From assembly GCF_964199755.1 (NCBI RefSeq), contig NC_133930.1, forward strand, positions 29,995,571-30,059,570: a stretch of DNA of 64,000 nt. Direction: 5' to 3'. Position 1 is the first letter of the stretch, and each line of letters begins with the position of its first letter. The DNA comes from Larus michahellis (Eukaryota; Chordata; Aves; Charadriiformes; Laridae). Below, piece by piece: positions 1 to 11,800 of this stretch. The notes beneath the pieces are model-generated. The model was not told the origin of the DNA and ran no database searches. It was given only the letters and a program-made list of their open reading frames with translations. Made by a program: the position numbers and the translations under genes.

Positions 1-1333
1 TTGAAAAACAGTTTGACTAGACAGAAAATTAGAAAAAATGCATTTCTAACTGTCCCTGCTGGGTGGGGAAGAGGGGTGGAGAGTTGGTGGCAGGATGGGG
101 AAAGTGAACCACGCATTTCGTATCATAGAATCATAGAATTGTTAGGGTTGGAAGGGACCTTAAAGATCATCTAGTTCCAACCCCTCTGCCATGGGCAGGG
201 ACACCAACCACTAGACCAGGTTGCTCAGAGCCCCATCCAGCCTGGCCTTGAACACTTCCAGGGATGGAACTTTCACCACCTCTCTGGGCAACCTGTAACA
301 CCAAGAAACTCCATGTCTCTTTAAGGATTATACCGTAATGTCTTATAAACCCACATACTGTTGAGTCTCAGGTTTGCACCACAATGTAAGACTTGAAGCA
401 TGCATGCCAAGAATGCTAGAATGATGGAAGCTAACACTGCATTTGATTTCAGAGGCTGTTGTACACCCAGTACAAATTACAGCCCACAAACACAGCAAAC
501 ATGCGTTTCTATTACAGAGTTGCAAAATGCTTTACTAACACTTATAATAACTCATAAAGAAAAAAAACAGCAATACCGTTCAGAAGTGAGCTGTTAATTT
601 CTTATACAACTTTAACAGAAATCATGGGTAAAGGTGTGCTGTGTAGTGTAGTTAATAATTGCGCAAAACAGTTTTGAACTTTGCAGCAAATAAAACTATT
701 TGTACCTCTAAAGGAAACCAACTTTCCAAATGAGCAAGAAAAACAGAAGTCAAAAGAAAGGAGGTTGTATTTTTTAAAAAGATTCCCAGTGCCTGATGAG
801 GATCTACATCTAAATGGTTTCAAGAGTGTTTGGAGTCAAGTCCTATAGTCTCCATGGGAAAAGAAAACAAAGCCAAAAATTAAGCCTAAATAGCATACCA
901 TATATAGATGCAGGCACGTTCTGCCCACGCTCAGTCCTCATGAGACATAAGGCAGTTCTGACACAAAAAACATCTTGAGCATTAATGGGGAATTAAGCCT
1001 AAATCTTATCTCATCTAGGATGACCGCTTCATGCTAGACTCTATGACACTATGATAACTGCAACAATATATTAGACTGTCTTTGATAAGCAGAGCAAGCT
1101 CATACATCAACATAATACATTATACATAGTTCAATCTGAAAAATCACAAAAATTTAATCTAGAATAGAAATGTGCAAGTAATCGTAACATTTAAACATGC
1201 TAAACTAGACTACATTTGGACAGCTGACAGAAAGAAATTTAATCAAAAGAAATAGTAGGTATGATAAGCAAGGTATTACTGACACAACACCTTGGATGTT
1301 AAAACCTTAGACTAGAAAGTATTTGAACATCAC
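1..1333 (-). other. PUM3 intron, left edge of window
   Basis: No exon was recognised here. Small open frames on both strands show no protein resemblance and no splice support. It contains a CR1 3' fragment at 124-304. The 3' half of PUM3 lies beyond base 1. Confidence 0.8.
124..304 (-). mobile_element. CR1 LINE 3' end fragment
   Basis: It begins with the complement of the CR1 terminal octamers (tcatagaatcatagaat) and continues with the complement of the conserved 3' end of ORF2 (ggttggaagggaccttaaagatcatctagttccaacccc, then the 'gcctggccttgaacacttcca' block). It is 5'-truncated, as usual for CR1, and intronic in PUM3 in the same orientation as the gene. Confidence 0.93.
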
Positions 1334-1508
1334 CTTGTAAACCTGGAAAGTGTTCCCATATAGTTCTTCTGTCAGCATATTCCTCTGCTCCAGAATGGCT
1401 TTGTCATTATACGCATATTCCACTACAGCAGATGCTTCGGCATGACGGAGCATTTTTTTCACATGGCCCTTAAAACTTTTTATTATTTCTGCAACTTGTG
1501 GTTTTGTC
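1334..1508 (-). CDS. PUM3: PUM3 coding exon 7 (PUM repeats); last exon inside the window
   Basis: It has 175 bases encoding [40 protein letters not shown] and [18 protein letters not shown], with acceptor GAAACAG and donor GTGATG. It is almost identical to human PUM3 here. It ends on a codon boundary, so the next exon should start with the SADH-like segment, which lies left of base 1. Confidence 0.96.
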
Positions 1509-4500
1509 CTGTTTCACAGGGGAAGATAAGACAGGAAGCGTTAAAGCTTTAGGGACAAGCTGACCTATCAATAGTTTTATTTTCAGAAGCACATTTAGGT
1601 GATAAATTTTAGCACAGAAACCAGGAAATCTGGTCAGCCTTACAGCATTTATGAAAATATGGTGAGAAGGCCAGGAACCTCGAGAAATCATGAGGCCTTT
1701 TGAGGATAAGAAAAGAATCCAGTGGATAAATTCTACAGAATAAAGGATGCCTTCGTGAAACACTAAGCAGAGAAAAGTTCAAAAAGCCAGTTTTTTTGCA
1801 TAAGGCGAAGATCAACTTTGAGCACGCATTTGAGCTTTTTTTTTTTTTGCATGTGTTCTTGATGTGTACAGTTCTAGCTTTACTTTTTGCAAAAGGAAAA
1901 CTGCCGTTAGCAATACCAGACACTCTCCTGTCTTATCACTACTATAAACATGATTCCAGAGACATATCTTTTATTCATCATGCACTATAGATTAAGAGCA
2001 GCATTCACATTGGAAATAAAACAATGCAACACAGCTAAGCAAATGCACTTCATACTCACCCATACATAAGAAACTTCTTCACAATATTTCTGGAATATTT
2101 TGATTTGCTCAACTCTACTAGGCTATCTAAAAGAAGGGAAAAAACATTCAGCTGGTTTGATTTTTCACAAAATGAACTCTACAAAACAAGATACCATTAT
2201 TTAAATAAGTTTTAAGAGCCCACTAGGAAAGATGCATCATTTGAAGTTAAAAATAAAGTTAAAAATATTCAAGAGAAAACAATATGGCTTGTTTTAATGC
2301 ATCCTAACAACAATAGAGGAGCATATAGGTAAAATGTAAATGGGAAGAAAGTACCTTTCAGTTCTTCAAATGTCTCTTGCCTTTGCTTCTCATTACCATA
2401 CTGAATAAAGCACTGGATCACTCGAGTTGAATCATGTGCAAACGCCAGCTACAGGACAGAGACATTTCATTACCCTAGGCCATTCAAATGGCATTATGCA
2501 CCAAATTTATTTTAATGCACTTGCTTGCTGATATAGTTTTATGCCACACGTAGCATGCAATGCCAATTATAAAATTTGTTACCTGTTTATAACAAATTAA
2601 GTTTTAAGGTTTTTTTATTGCTCTATCGAACAAAATATAGACAATACTCGCTGTTGTTGACACTTAAGGACATGCATCATCATTTTAATGCTGAAAGAGA
2701 ACCATGAAATGCTATCTCTTTTTTCTCTCACGTTCTTCGTAATTTCAGCATGTGACAATACAGTTCACTTCGGCATGGAATACCACCAATCACTTTATTT
2801 CACTGCAATTTTATACACTTCAAGAACTAAGTGGCAAGACTGTTCAGCATAGTTAAGTATCAGGACACTAACTTCTCTAAAAGAAAGTTGCAAAGCAATA
2901 ACCGTAATTCATCAGAACTCTGAGTGGCTGTTTTTGAACTTCAGTTAACACAGAATTTAACTGGACTAAAGCTGCCTGGCAAAACGGACAGACTTACAAT
3001 AGCCAGCTGATAGACAAAGCATCCCAGGACTACTGTCCTGAAATCCAGGTGCCAAATGCAACCTTTCAACCCTGTTTTCGTTCTTTTTTTACTCAACAAT
3101 TTAAAAAAATTCCCTGTAGGTTTTGGAATAACAGGTTAGGACTATATTATTAAAAGTTCGTTTATATTCCACCATTCTTTAAAGAAGCTTTTGTGAATTT
3201 ATGCACTTGGCATCAGTTTATCTTACACTTTTAATTTTTCCATGAAGAAGTTTCTGTAGTTCATTCATTAGCTTTTCTCGGGTCTCCTTATTGCATTTCT
3301 TTCTACAAGCAAAAAAATAGTAAAACAATCTGAATTGAGGAAGCAGCTTTTTTGTAGTGTGTTTCACTTAAATCTATAAATTAAGAAACAAGACAGTACA
3401 ACAGTACAAAATTAACTTAGCTCCTGCCAATCCAAATTCACATTATCATTCATTAAACTTGTTTATAGATGTAATTAACCAGTTTCAGTTCCTAGAAACC
3501 AAACCAGATTTCCACAGAATTATTCTTTTCTGAGTAACAATATTATTAAAGAGAACATAAACTCAAACATGCAGCCAGAGTTGTTTATAGATGCAGAGAT
3601 CTGTAAGAATCTTACAGCCAAGACTGCAAAGCACAGACACTTAAAGCAAGTAAAATTAACTCCTCCTTCTGATGCGGGGCCCCAGTTCTACAATCGCACC
3701 TGCCCAGTGACAGTATACAAACCTCCACAAAAACTCACGCAGTGATCCTACTGCAAGATCTGGCTGAATCAGTACATGGTCTGTGCTTCAGGATTCAAAA
3801 AATAAGACAGCTCCCTAAGCATTTACTCACAAATTTTAGCCTAAAATACAAGTGAGCTCAATCCAGATATTTCTAGCACTGTGGGTCACCACAATCTGCT
3901 TGAACCATCTACAGAATTGTATGTAATGTTATTCACCCATGGAGTTTCACTGTGGAAGTACAGTTTTAGATAATTAGATAGGAGAAAGACAGTCATCTTG
4001 CAACTTATAACTAAAAGCCAACTAAATGAGAGAAAAAAGAAATGATTATTACCTTCTCACAGTTTCCCATATTTGCTTTGATTTTACAATTATGTCGTAA
4101 TTACTTTTATCATTAAGCTGTCTGGTTTGCTTTAACTCCTTCCTTTTCTTTTTGAAGTCACTCCACTTTGGCTTCTTAGAATCTGACCCTGAAGACAAAA
4201 ACAAATACATAGTCAATTAAAGAGGAGCAATGGAATCCTTTATCAGTATAAACTGTGGCAGCTCTGTGACTTGAATTGCTAACAATTCAGGAGCTTTGCC
4301 TGCAGTTACCCAGCTAGCTAATAAGAAACAGTAAATATTTAGTAAGTATGCTAAGCTAGTAATTTCCACTTTTAGAATACTGGAGGAACAAGGCAAACAA
4401 CGATTTTTCCTCAACACTCTGTCAAAGGATGCATTGCAAACTACTTAATAGCTTAAGAATTTACTCAAAATGCACCTATCAGCCTATGACCACCCCAGGT

Positions 4501-7500
4501 AACTCTCCCTTTTTAGTTCACCCTGTACTCACACATAACTTTTCCCTCTCTCAAAAGAAGAGCCCTAACTCAAAGATACAGATCTGAAATCTCAGAGAAA
4601 GGAAAAAATTAAAGCCTTTTTACATGCTGAATATTTTTATTCAGTCAAATTCCTTAAGCATGGGATTTTACTATACAAATTAGCTATACATGGCCACACA
4701 ACAAACTCGGTTAAGGTAACTTTCTACAGAAAATGCTATTAGTAGAGTTATGGAAATGCCTCAAGTATATCATTTTAGTTTTATTCATACCTTGATAAAA
4801 ACCAATCATCTTACATTACATGGTTTCACAGAAGCAAGTCATGGTAATTGTCACTTCTACATGGAACATTAAAGACACAGCTTCAAATTTTTAGACCTTA
4901 AAGCACCACTTGTTGGTATTTAGCAGCATGCACTTGACTGTCTTACCCATCCAAAAACCATGCTCTCTTTGTACAAAAGCGTATTATTGATTTTTTCTGT
5001 CGCTCTCTAAGTAATAGTGACAAGCAAAACTAGTAACACTTTGCTTTGAGAGCAGCGACACTATGCAATACACAGCAGCTTTCAGTTACTCTTATTAACA
5101 ACATTTAAAGGTTTGTTTGTGGTTGTGTTGTTTTTTTTAAAGCGGCTTAATATGAACATTCTGTTGCTATTAAGTTTCCAGATATCTAGTGCATATTCCA
5201 TGTGAAGCCATTCTACAAACATGCAACAAGAGCAACAATAAAATACTCAAGACCTTCTGCTGTCCTTCAAACAACTAACATATTTCTGCAGAACTTCAGA
5301 ATCCCCTACATAAGACTCCACTTCTCATTTGACAGTGCTGTTTAATTGTTGCAGTAGAGTTTTGCTTCACAGCAGGAGGAACCATCACGTGCTCATGTGC
5401 CAGAAACAAAGTTAAAAAAGAAATCTATTTAAACAGGGATAAAAATCAGACATTTATTTAGCCTCTCTGTATTACCAGGTTGCCCAGGGAGGCTGTGGAT
5501 GCCCCATCCCTGGAAGCGTTCAAGGCCAGGTTGGATGGGGCTTTCAGCAACTTGGTCTAGTGGAAGGTGTCCCTGCCCAGGGCAGGGGGTTGGAACTCGA
5601 TGATCTTTAAAGTCCCTTCCAACTCTAACCGTTCATTCTATGGTAAGCTGTAAAATGTAAAAAGCTGTAAATGTAACACTGATGATAGTGTCTGGGTTTT
5701 CTGGGGGGGAAGGTGGGTTGTTGGGGGTTTTTTGGGTGGGTTTTTTTGTTGTTTTTATTTGTTTGGGGTTTTTTTGAAACAAAAAGAGGTGTCTAGATAG
5801 TCTGGGCTACAGAAAAAATATAAAGGATAATCAACTTTGTTTTGTGAATTTTGGTGTTCCAAATTTCCTAGCCAATACTTTTAGAACGGAGGATAACATT
5901 TCTAACATTGCCTATGAAAAACTCTGCATTTTCCAGTTTTGTGTGAAAACAGCCAGTTTCAAGCTAGCCATTTAATACTGTCATTAAAATAATCATAGCT
6001 TTATGATGGCATACCAATTATTTAAATTTCCTACTGCATCTTTACTTTTGACTTCCAAGAAAATTTGTAACTGTTAATTCTAATGACTTTGGCCTCAGGT
6101 GAAGTAAATTTTTCCACAGCAAAGATTAAACATGAAGTAAACTTGGAGTTATTCGGCCAGTTTGGAAAGGTCAGGGGGAAAGAGGAAGACCTAGATGAAC
6201 AATGTTCCCATTAGATATCAACTGGATATCATAGTTTCCATTGATATCCAGGCTTAAAAAGCTGCTCACCTCCCTCTTCACCATCCTGGAGCTTCCTCTT
6301 CTTTGCAAGCTTTTCTGATTGCTGTTTATTCTTGAATTGTTTGACGCTAGCTCTTCCAGGTCTTAATTGTCCTTTCACAAATTTCTTGGAAATGGATTTA
6401 GGCTTTCCCTCCTCATCTCCTTTGTTAAGAGGTTTCTTTGGTGGGCCTGAATCTATTAACCAACAAAGCAGAAATTAAAATGTTATCCTAGAGCTAATGT
6501 TGTTTCAAAATAACAAATTATTACTCTAACAAGAATTAAACTACTTTGTAATAACAATTATACATATGGCAATAACTCTTACATGCTTCTCAAAGCCGGT
6601 GTTTTCATTGCAGTCCCTGGGTGTCCTAGTTTTCCATAGGGAAGTTTTCCCCAGGCATTATTTTCTTGGCAACAGCATAACAATCCAGGCATAAAAATGA
6701 TTATTCTAAATTAAGAATTTTACCACCCCTGACATCCAAGTCATTAATATCAAAATCATCTCTTCACAGTACAGTCTGAGCTGTTTTGACATCATCTGTT
6801 TTAAGCACAAGACAACAAACGCTGAAAGGTATTTTCTGAATCCTAACCTGCAGCACTTCACACACCCTAGTTTCAATTCTCAAATAAACTTTTTCTTAAT
6901 GTGGGAAAGCGAAGTCTAGAATCAAAAACTTACCAACTTAAATTTTTAATTAAAAGAGTAATTTAGGTCAATCAAATAGAGCTGAAGGGCTTGCAATGCC
7001 ATTTACTTAAAGCATTTCAGCTTCACTTCTTCCAGGTTACTTGATCACACAGTCAGCATACTTTTGAATGCAAGACAGAATTATAGAATGACTGAGGTTA
7101 GAAGGGACCTCTGCAGGTCATCTGGTCCAACGCTCCTGCAGGGTCACCCAAAGCTGGTTGCCCAGGATCATGTTCAGGTGGCTTTTGACTGTCTCTATGG
7201 TGGGAGGCTCCAACATCTCCCTGGGCAAACTGTGCCAAGGCTCAGTCACCATCACAGTGAAGAAGTCTTTCCTGATGGAACCATAGTGTGCCCATTGCCT
7301 TTGGTTCTGTCACTCAAAAGAGCCTGGCTCTATCTTTGCACCCTCCCTTCAGGTATTTGTATATATTGACAAGGAGGTATCCCTCAGTGTTCTCTTCTCT
7401 AGGCTGAACTGTCCCAGCTCCCTCAACCTTCCCTCATCAGAGAGATGCTCCAGAGCCTTTATCATGTTCACGGCCCTTTGCTGGGCTCTCTCCAGTACGT

Positions 7501-8391
7501 CCATGTCTCGCTTGTACTGGGGAGCCCAGAAGTGGACACAGCACGCTAGGTGGGGCCTCACCAGTGCTGAGGAGAGGGCAAGGATCACCTGTCTCAGACT
7601 GTTGGAAACATTCCCCCTAATGCAGCCCAGGATCCAAACAGCCGCCTTCGCCACAAGGGCACATTGCTGGCTCATGTTCAGCTTTGTGATCACCAGGACC
7701 CCCAGGACCTTTTCTGCAGAGCTGCTTTCCCCCAGCATGTACTAGTGCATGGATGGAGTTGTTCCCCCAGCCCCCAGTGCGGCACTTTGCACTTCTTGTT
7801 GAACTTCATGAGGTTCCTGTCAAAGTCCCTCTGAGGGGGAGCACAACCTCCGGTGTATCAGCCACTCCTCCCAATCCTGTGTCATCAGCAAACTTGCTGA
7901 GGGCATGCTCTGCCCCATCATCCAGATCATCAATAAAGCTATTGAACAGGACTACACCCAGCATTGACTCTTGGGGTACACTGTTAGTTACTGGCCTCCA
8001 ACTAGATTTTGTGCCACTGATTACCACTCTCTGGGCCCAGCCATTCATCCAGTTTTCAATCTACCTCACTATCTGCTCATCCAGCCCCGTAATTCATCAG
8101 CACCTCTGCAAGGATGGTATGGGAGAAGCCTTACTGTAGTTCATATAGACAGCATCCACTGCTCTTCACCCATCTACCAAGCTAGCAATTTCACGACACA
8201 AGCTTACCAAGATAAAAAATTGAGTCCAAGCATGCCTGTGCGCAACAATAATCACTCAGCCAGAACTCCTACTAAGGAGCCTTTGCCCTCTTACCATTAC
8301 CTTTTTTAAATTTCTTTTTTCCAGGTGGCACTTTTCCACGAGGTGCTTTTCCACTCTTCCCGACGAACTTCTTTTTACCCTTGGCTTCCAT
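1334..8391 (-). CDS. PUM3: PUM3 (PUF-A/KIAA0020), 5' half, seven coding exons; 3' part off the left edge
   Basis: This is the Pumilio homolog 3 gene. The family acts in the nucleolus in ribosome biogenesis (yeast Puf6 relative), binding RNA or DNA through PUM repeats. Seven minus-strand exons (8301-8391, 6270-6452, 4053-4188, 3227-3302, 2355-2448, 2060-2126, 1334-1508) join in phase to give 822 bases, 274 residues, with GT-AG borders throughout. The order is a basic lysine-rich N-terminus ([15 protein letters not shown]), a segment containing [10 protein letters not shown] and KKPKW, then the start of the PUM-repeat region ([68 protein letters not shown]). These match human PUM3 nearly residue for residue in the repeats and less well in the basic leader. 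The next exon (human SADHRTLDK...) was not found between 1 and 1333, so the gene continues past the edge. Start choice: the first ATG after the acceptor, with a strong context (A at -3, G at +4). Confidence 0.96.
2060..2126 (-). CDS. PUM3: PUM3 coding exon 6 (PUM repeat)
   Basis: It has 67 bases encoding [20 protein letters not shown] and MYG, with acceptor TTTTAG and donor GTGAGT. SRNIVKK is the helix that contacts nucleic acid in the family. It joins in phase to its neighbours. Confidence 0.95.
2355..2448 (-). CDS. PUM3: PUM3 coding exon 5 (first clear PUM-repeat segment)
   Basis: It has 94 bases encoding [20 protein letters not shown] and [11 protein letters not shown], with acceptor CTGTAG and donor GTACTT. 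The STRVIQC core is a typical PUM-repeat recognition helix. Phase is kept. Confidence 0.95.
3227..3302 (-). CDS. PUM3: PUM3 coding exon 4
   Basis: It has 76 bases between acceptor GCTTGTAG and donor GTAAGA, encoding [20 protein letters not shown] and GKIKS. It corresponds to human KDCDKEKRVKLMSDLQKLIQGKIK. Phase is consistent with the exons on both sides. Confidence 0.93.
4053..4188 (-). CDS. PUM3: PUM3 coding exon 3
   Basis: It has 136 bases between acceptor CTTCAG and donor GTAATA and reads [20 protein letters not shown], then [20 protein letters not shown], then ETVRR. It is highly similar to the human KKPKWDDF...NYDIVVRAKQMWE segment leading into the Pumilio repeats. Phase is kept at both ends. 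Confidence 0.95.
5476..5642 (+). mobile_element. CR1 LINE 3' end fragment
   Basis: It reads in the sense direction 'caggttgcccagggaggctgtggatgcc ... ttcaaggccaggttggatggggc ... ttggaactcgatgatctttaaagtcccttccaac', ending near a degenerate 'attctatgg'. It sits in the PUM3 intron between coding exons 2 and 3, antisense to the gene. Confidence 0.93.
5690..5776. repeat. G/T low-complexity tract
   Basis: It consists of runs of G and T (gggttgttgggggttttttgggtggg and similar) on the + strand, directly after the CR1 end. It is C/A-rich on the PUM3 strand. No other structure is seen. Confidence 0.7.
6270..6452 (-). CDS. PUM3: PUM3 coding exon 2 (basic, low-conservation linker)
   Basis: It has 183 bases, entered in phase with a G carried over, reading [20 protein letters not shown] and further on [12 protein letters not shown], ending in EEG plus one base. 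The acceptor is TTAATAG and the donor GTGAGC. QFKNKQQ matches the human protein; most of the exon is diverged lysine/acid-rich linker, probably nucleolar-targeting and disordered. Confidence 0.92.
6453..8300 (-). other. PUM3 intron between coding exons 1 and 2
   Basis: More than half is the CR1 element at 7077-8190. The remainder (6453-7076) is AT-rich with nothing recognised. Confidence 0.85.
7077..8190 (-). mobile_element. CR1 LINE, 3' part with degraded RT/ORF2 tail
   Basis: On the minus strand, broken frames read [14 protein letters not shown], then [20 protein letters not shown] (the CR1 reverse-transcriptase FADD block, intact in this copy), then [20 protein letters not shown] and the ORF2 C-terminal block, ending in the CR1 3' end near 7077 (complement 'attatagaatgactgaggttagaagggacc'). 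Frameshifts and missing stretches make it non-functional. It lies inside the PUM3 intron after the first coding exon, in the same orientation as the gene. The upstream limit, about 8190, is uncertain. Confidence 0.92.
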
Positions 8392-8401
8392 TGTGGCAAC
8401 A
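8301..8401 (-). CDS. PUM3: PUM3 first coding exon (start codon 8391-8389, 10 nt of 5' UTR)
   Basis: The exon opens after a good acceptor (pyrimidine-rich tract ending TTTGCAG at 8402), carries ten untranslated bases, then ATG at 8391 in the context GCCACAATGG. It encodes [15 protein letters not shown] followed by a lysine-rich run, and ends AAAAAAG before GTAATGG at 8300. It leaves one base of a split codon. The acceptor ahead of the ATG means there is a separate untranslated first exon in the CpG island. Confidence 0.93.
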
Positions 8402-8761
8402 CTGCAAACGGAGCAAGAGACAGCATTACTGGACCACCACGGCTCCCCTACTCACGATGTGAGGAAAAGGTCGCCTGCGCTTCCCTGAACACAGGTTAAC
8501 ATACTTGACGGAGCTAAACCCTTCTCGGCGGCGGTCGCCACCCCTAGGTGGGCCGTGTGGGACCAGAAGAGGCCGCCCACAGGCCGGTCGGCACGGAGGC
8601 TCAGCACAGCGAGACCGCAGATCACCGGGCCCGGGCGGCCGAAGCCGCGGCCCCGGCCCCTCTCCCTAGCGATCCCCAGACCACGGCCAGTGCCCAGGAG
8701 ACCGCAGCCGGGCGCGGAGGGCCAGGAGATGGGGGTGCTCCGCGGGAAGTCACACACTCAC

Positions 8762-8830
8762 GCACGCCCCCCACCCGCCGCCGCCACGCACCTCCGAGCC
8801 CGCCGCTCGCCTCACACGTGCCGCCCCGCC
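8762..8830 (-). other. PUM3: Probable untranslated first exon of PUM3
   Basis: This is inferred from the acceptor just ahead of the start codon and a GTGAGT donor at 8761. An alternative donor, GTGCGT near 8790, is also possible. The 5' end cannot be fixed from sequence; 8830 is only a working limit. Confidence 0.4.
8815..8820. promoter_or_regulatory. E-box CACGTG in PUM3 promoter
   Basis: It is a perfect palindromic CACGTG (MYC/MAX/USF class) inside the CpG island close to the likely start site. Such boxes are common at ribosome-biogenesis genes, which fits PUM3. Occupancy is inference. Confidence 0.5.
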
Positions 8831-8865
8831 CGCGCTTTGCGGCCCCCTCCGGCGGGCGCGGCTCC

Positions 8866-8873
8866 CCATTGGC
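8866..8873 (-). promoter_or_regulatory. CCAAT box of PUM3
   Basis: The + strand ccattggc reads GCCAATGG on the gene strand, the NF-Y consensus. Its spacing to the proposed first-exon donor (about 105 bases) suits a CpG-island promoter. Confidence 0.55.
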
Positions 8874-11800
8874 CGGCGTGGCCGCTGCCGCGCGACAGTG
8901 CCGAAACAGCCTGCCGTAAAGCGCCGCGCGGGAGGCGGAACGGGCACGCTTTTCCCCCAGCGTCCTCGCTGCGGCTGTTGGCGGCGGTGCCGCGGCGAAG
9001 TCGCCTCCATTCGCCTCGGGATCCTCTGTAGCACTTCCCGTTTGTGTAGGCTCACCCCGGAGGGCCGCTGTGAGGAAAGGCCCCGTCTTTTTCCCCCTGC
9101 TCCCGTCTGTTGCCTTCTGCCCGCCGCGCAGCTAGGCCAGCGGGCCCGCCGCCATCTTCTCGAGCGCGGCCTGTCCCGTGCCCAGCGTAAATAGTTTTAA
9201 AAACAAGGTAACGTACCACGGCATGGATTAAGTAGCGGTGATGCTGGAGAACGCCAGGTGGAGCCGTTACTGCAAAACAATGCAGATCTGACGAGTTGCG
9301 TGAAACGTCAGCGTCGAGTGTTTTTCCACATTTCAGCTGTTTCAATAAAGTTATCACTTCGGAATGGAATAGGGATCTGTATCGATAAATATGGTGATTA
9401 TTACACTTGTGTGATGATTGTAGCTGTGGCAGGAAGTTAGAGCATAGTAAATACTTCCGTAATACCACCCACAGTATATTTGACTAAAGAAGCGAGTAGC
9501 GAGAAATTTTTTGGTGGAGTGGCGCATTTTCTTCAGTACAGCTGATGGTGGTCCTGGTTTTCTTTTATTTGTCTCCTGGTAAGCACTTGGCAGTGCCTTG
9601 CAAAACACAACAGGCAGGATTATGGCATTTAGTTTTCCCACTGTTTGAAATGTTAACATCATGCCTGTCAAAATTATGTGAAAATTGCATGTTTTAAAGG
9701 GGATGGGAGAAAGAGTGTGCATTTTGAAGCTTGGCTTAAGTCGAGGGGCATAATAGCACAAGTTTGCATCCTCCCACAGCCCAAATGCTTTTGCTTCAGT
9801 GTTTGGAAGAACCTCTGTAGGTATTTGAGTTAAGTCTGTTTTTCACACTAATTACGTTTTCCATTTTTTTGGTGGTTTCTTTTCAAGAATTAAGACCACG
9901 GTCAATTAACACATTAGAAAATATATTGCTATGTTCAGCTTGATTGCTATAAAACAAATATTTCCCAGAGAATAAACCAATGAAATTTTTGAATGTCAGA
10001 CAGAGATTTAAAGTCAAGACAGCTTACAGGTTCAAGTATCTACTCTTCATAAATAATTAAAGGTTCCGTAAAGATCTTCAGGTACTTTAAAACAGGCTGT
10101 AATTGTAGAAGATAGTTCTTGACCTAATCACATCTCCAAGATATTCCCCAAGCGTGTTCAGAGTCATGTATCAGCACAGCACTATTTTTTGTGTCTGTTT
10201 TATCTCTCTTCTGGACACTGTTCTAATTCCATGGAGATAAAAATTATTAAAGAAACTAAAAGATAAAAATTCCCAAAAGTGAATTTTTAATTTGTGACCA
10301 AGATATGTAATGTTGAAATTCAGTATTACCAGTCTGTCTCTCAAGTGAAAGCCTCATCTCAAGATCCAAATTTACATTCAGATTCTTCTTACTCACATGA
10401 TCGTGCATTACTCCTTCAGCATGAGGTTTCCAGCTTGGTATCCCAAGGATGTTTCTGGATACCCTTGAGAATGTTCTGACAAGTTTTTTAAACAAAAAGA
10501 AGGATCATGCTCTTTGGACAGCAGAAACAAGCAGTAAGAATTGGAAGAGTAAGAAGCATGTTTCACTGTATAGTCACAGGCTGGATAAGATCACCATGAA
10601 CTGTCTACTGCCTTCTCTTTTTTCACACAGTGCATCCACATCCATTCTGACTTGTCTGTGGAATATATTTGCTATAGTAGTACCAGAAGCAATGCTAGCA
10701 TACTTGCACTTGTGACCAGTCCCTCATGGGGCACTTTTATGGCACTAGCTTCCAGCTCAAGGAGAGCTATGGTGAATTCAGTAGTGCTGAATGCCATACC
10801 ACTTTATTTCTTAGCAGACTTTGAAGGAATAAGATCTGTGGCAAATATAAGAGGAAGTTTAAAAATGGCATGTCTCGCATTTTACGTAAAGATTCACAAA
10901 AGTGTGACAATATGTCTGCTTACCTGTCCCAGCCAAAACAAGAATCCTGTAGTGTCGGTAGTAAATAATTCAATGAATTAAAAAAAAAAAAAAATTAAAA
11001 AGGCAGTTTTTTATTCATGCATTTGTTAATAGCACATTTATCTGACCATTTTCACATCTAAAAAAATATTTTGGCTCTGTGACACTATAGATCTGGACTT
11101 TGTATTAAGGCAATTGAAGGGAAGACTGCAACAATGGAGTGCTGTCTACTGCCTTGGTCAGGACTGCTCTGCTCACTTCAGCACACCTTCTTCAACAAGA
11201 CACCTGTGAGAAAAAGGGAGTGTAACCACAGGCATAACCTGACTGCTCGTACTACCAAGGGCAAGTAACTACTACAGGAGTCAGGTAAAACTCCATATGA
11301 TTTCATTGTCATTTGTGAATGGTTCTGAAGGTACTTTCTCCATTGCTGAAGACAGCTACATGCACCCTGTCTAAGACTTATTACTTCATACCTTACATTG
11401 TGGAGAAGCAGACAGTTGTAAATGGGTTGGTTGTCATGCCTTTCAGTTGGTCATCTTTTTTGGAGACAGCATCGCTCTTGCACAGCCTTTCAGTTCGTTA
11501 TCTCCCTCTACACTTCCTACAGAATAGAAAACCTATTTTTTAATCTTTCTTGTCACCACAATGCAGACCTCTGAGCTACAGATACAGCTAAAGCCACTTG
11601 TGTCTCTGCTGCTCCAGCTGCATTACACAAAAGATCTCTTCTCTGGGTCACTTTTCAGGTGCTGCAGGAAAGATGGTGATTAACTTAGTCAGCAACACTG
11701 GGTATACTTAGCTCTGAGTAAGTATATCTAACCCTTTAATTACAAAAAAAAAATACATAATCCTTATCCTTTTTTTTCTTTTTTTTCCCATCAGCTGATG

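Larger units (their letters stand above)
4189..6269 (-). other. PUM3 intron between coding exons 2 and 3
   Basis: It is AT-rich intronic DNA carrying the CR1 end at 5476-5642 and the G/T tract after it. The rest shows no coding or repeat signal I can recognise. Confidence 0.8.
8460..9190. promoter_or_regulatory. PUM3: CpG island, PUM3 promoter
   Basis: It is the only unmistakable non-repeat CpG-rich block in the window. On the minus strand it holds a CCAAT box in GCCAATGG (8866-8873) and, about 50 bases downstream, a palindromic E-box CACGTG (8815-8820). A splice donor GTGAGT at 8761-8756 would end an untranslated first exon that splices to the acceptor at 8402. No TATA box is seen, so transcription probably starts around 8770-8830 (inference). 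The island extends about 300 bases upstream of the CCAAT box, so a divergent + strand transcript is possible, but I see no gene for it. Open frames on both strands here are GC-driven. Confidence 0.8.

Noticed and set aside
8548..9194. Several 98-158-codon frames on both strands in the CpG island
   Set aside because: They arise from GC-rich, stop-poor sequence (Arg/Pro/Ala-rich translations) and overlap one another in several frames; no domain.
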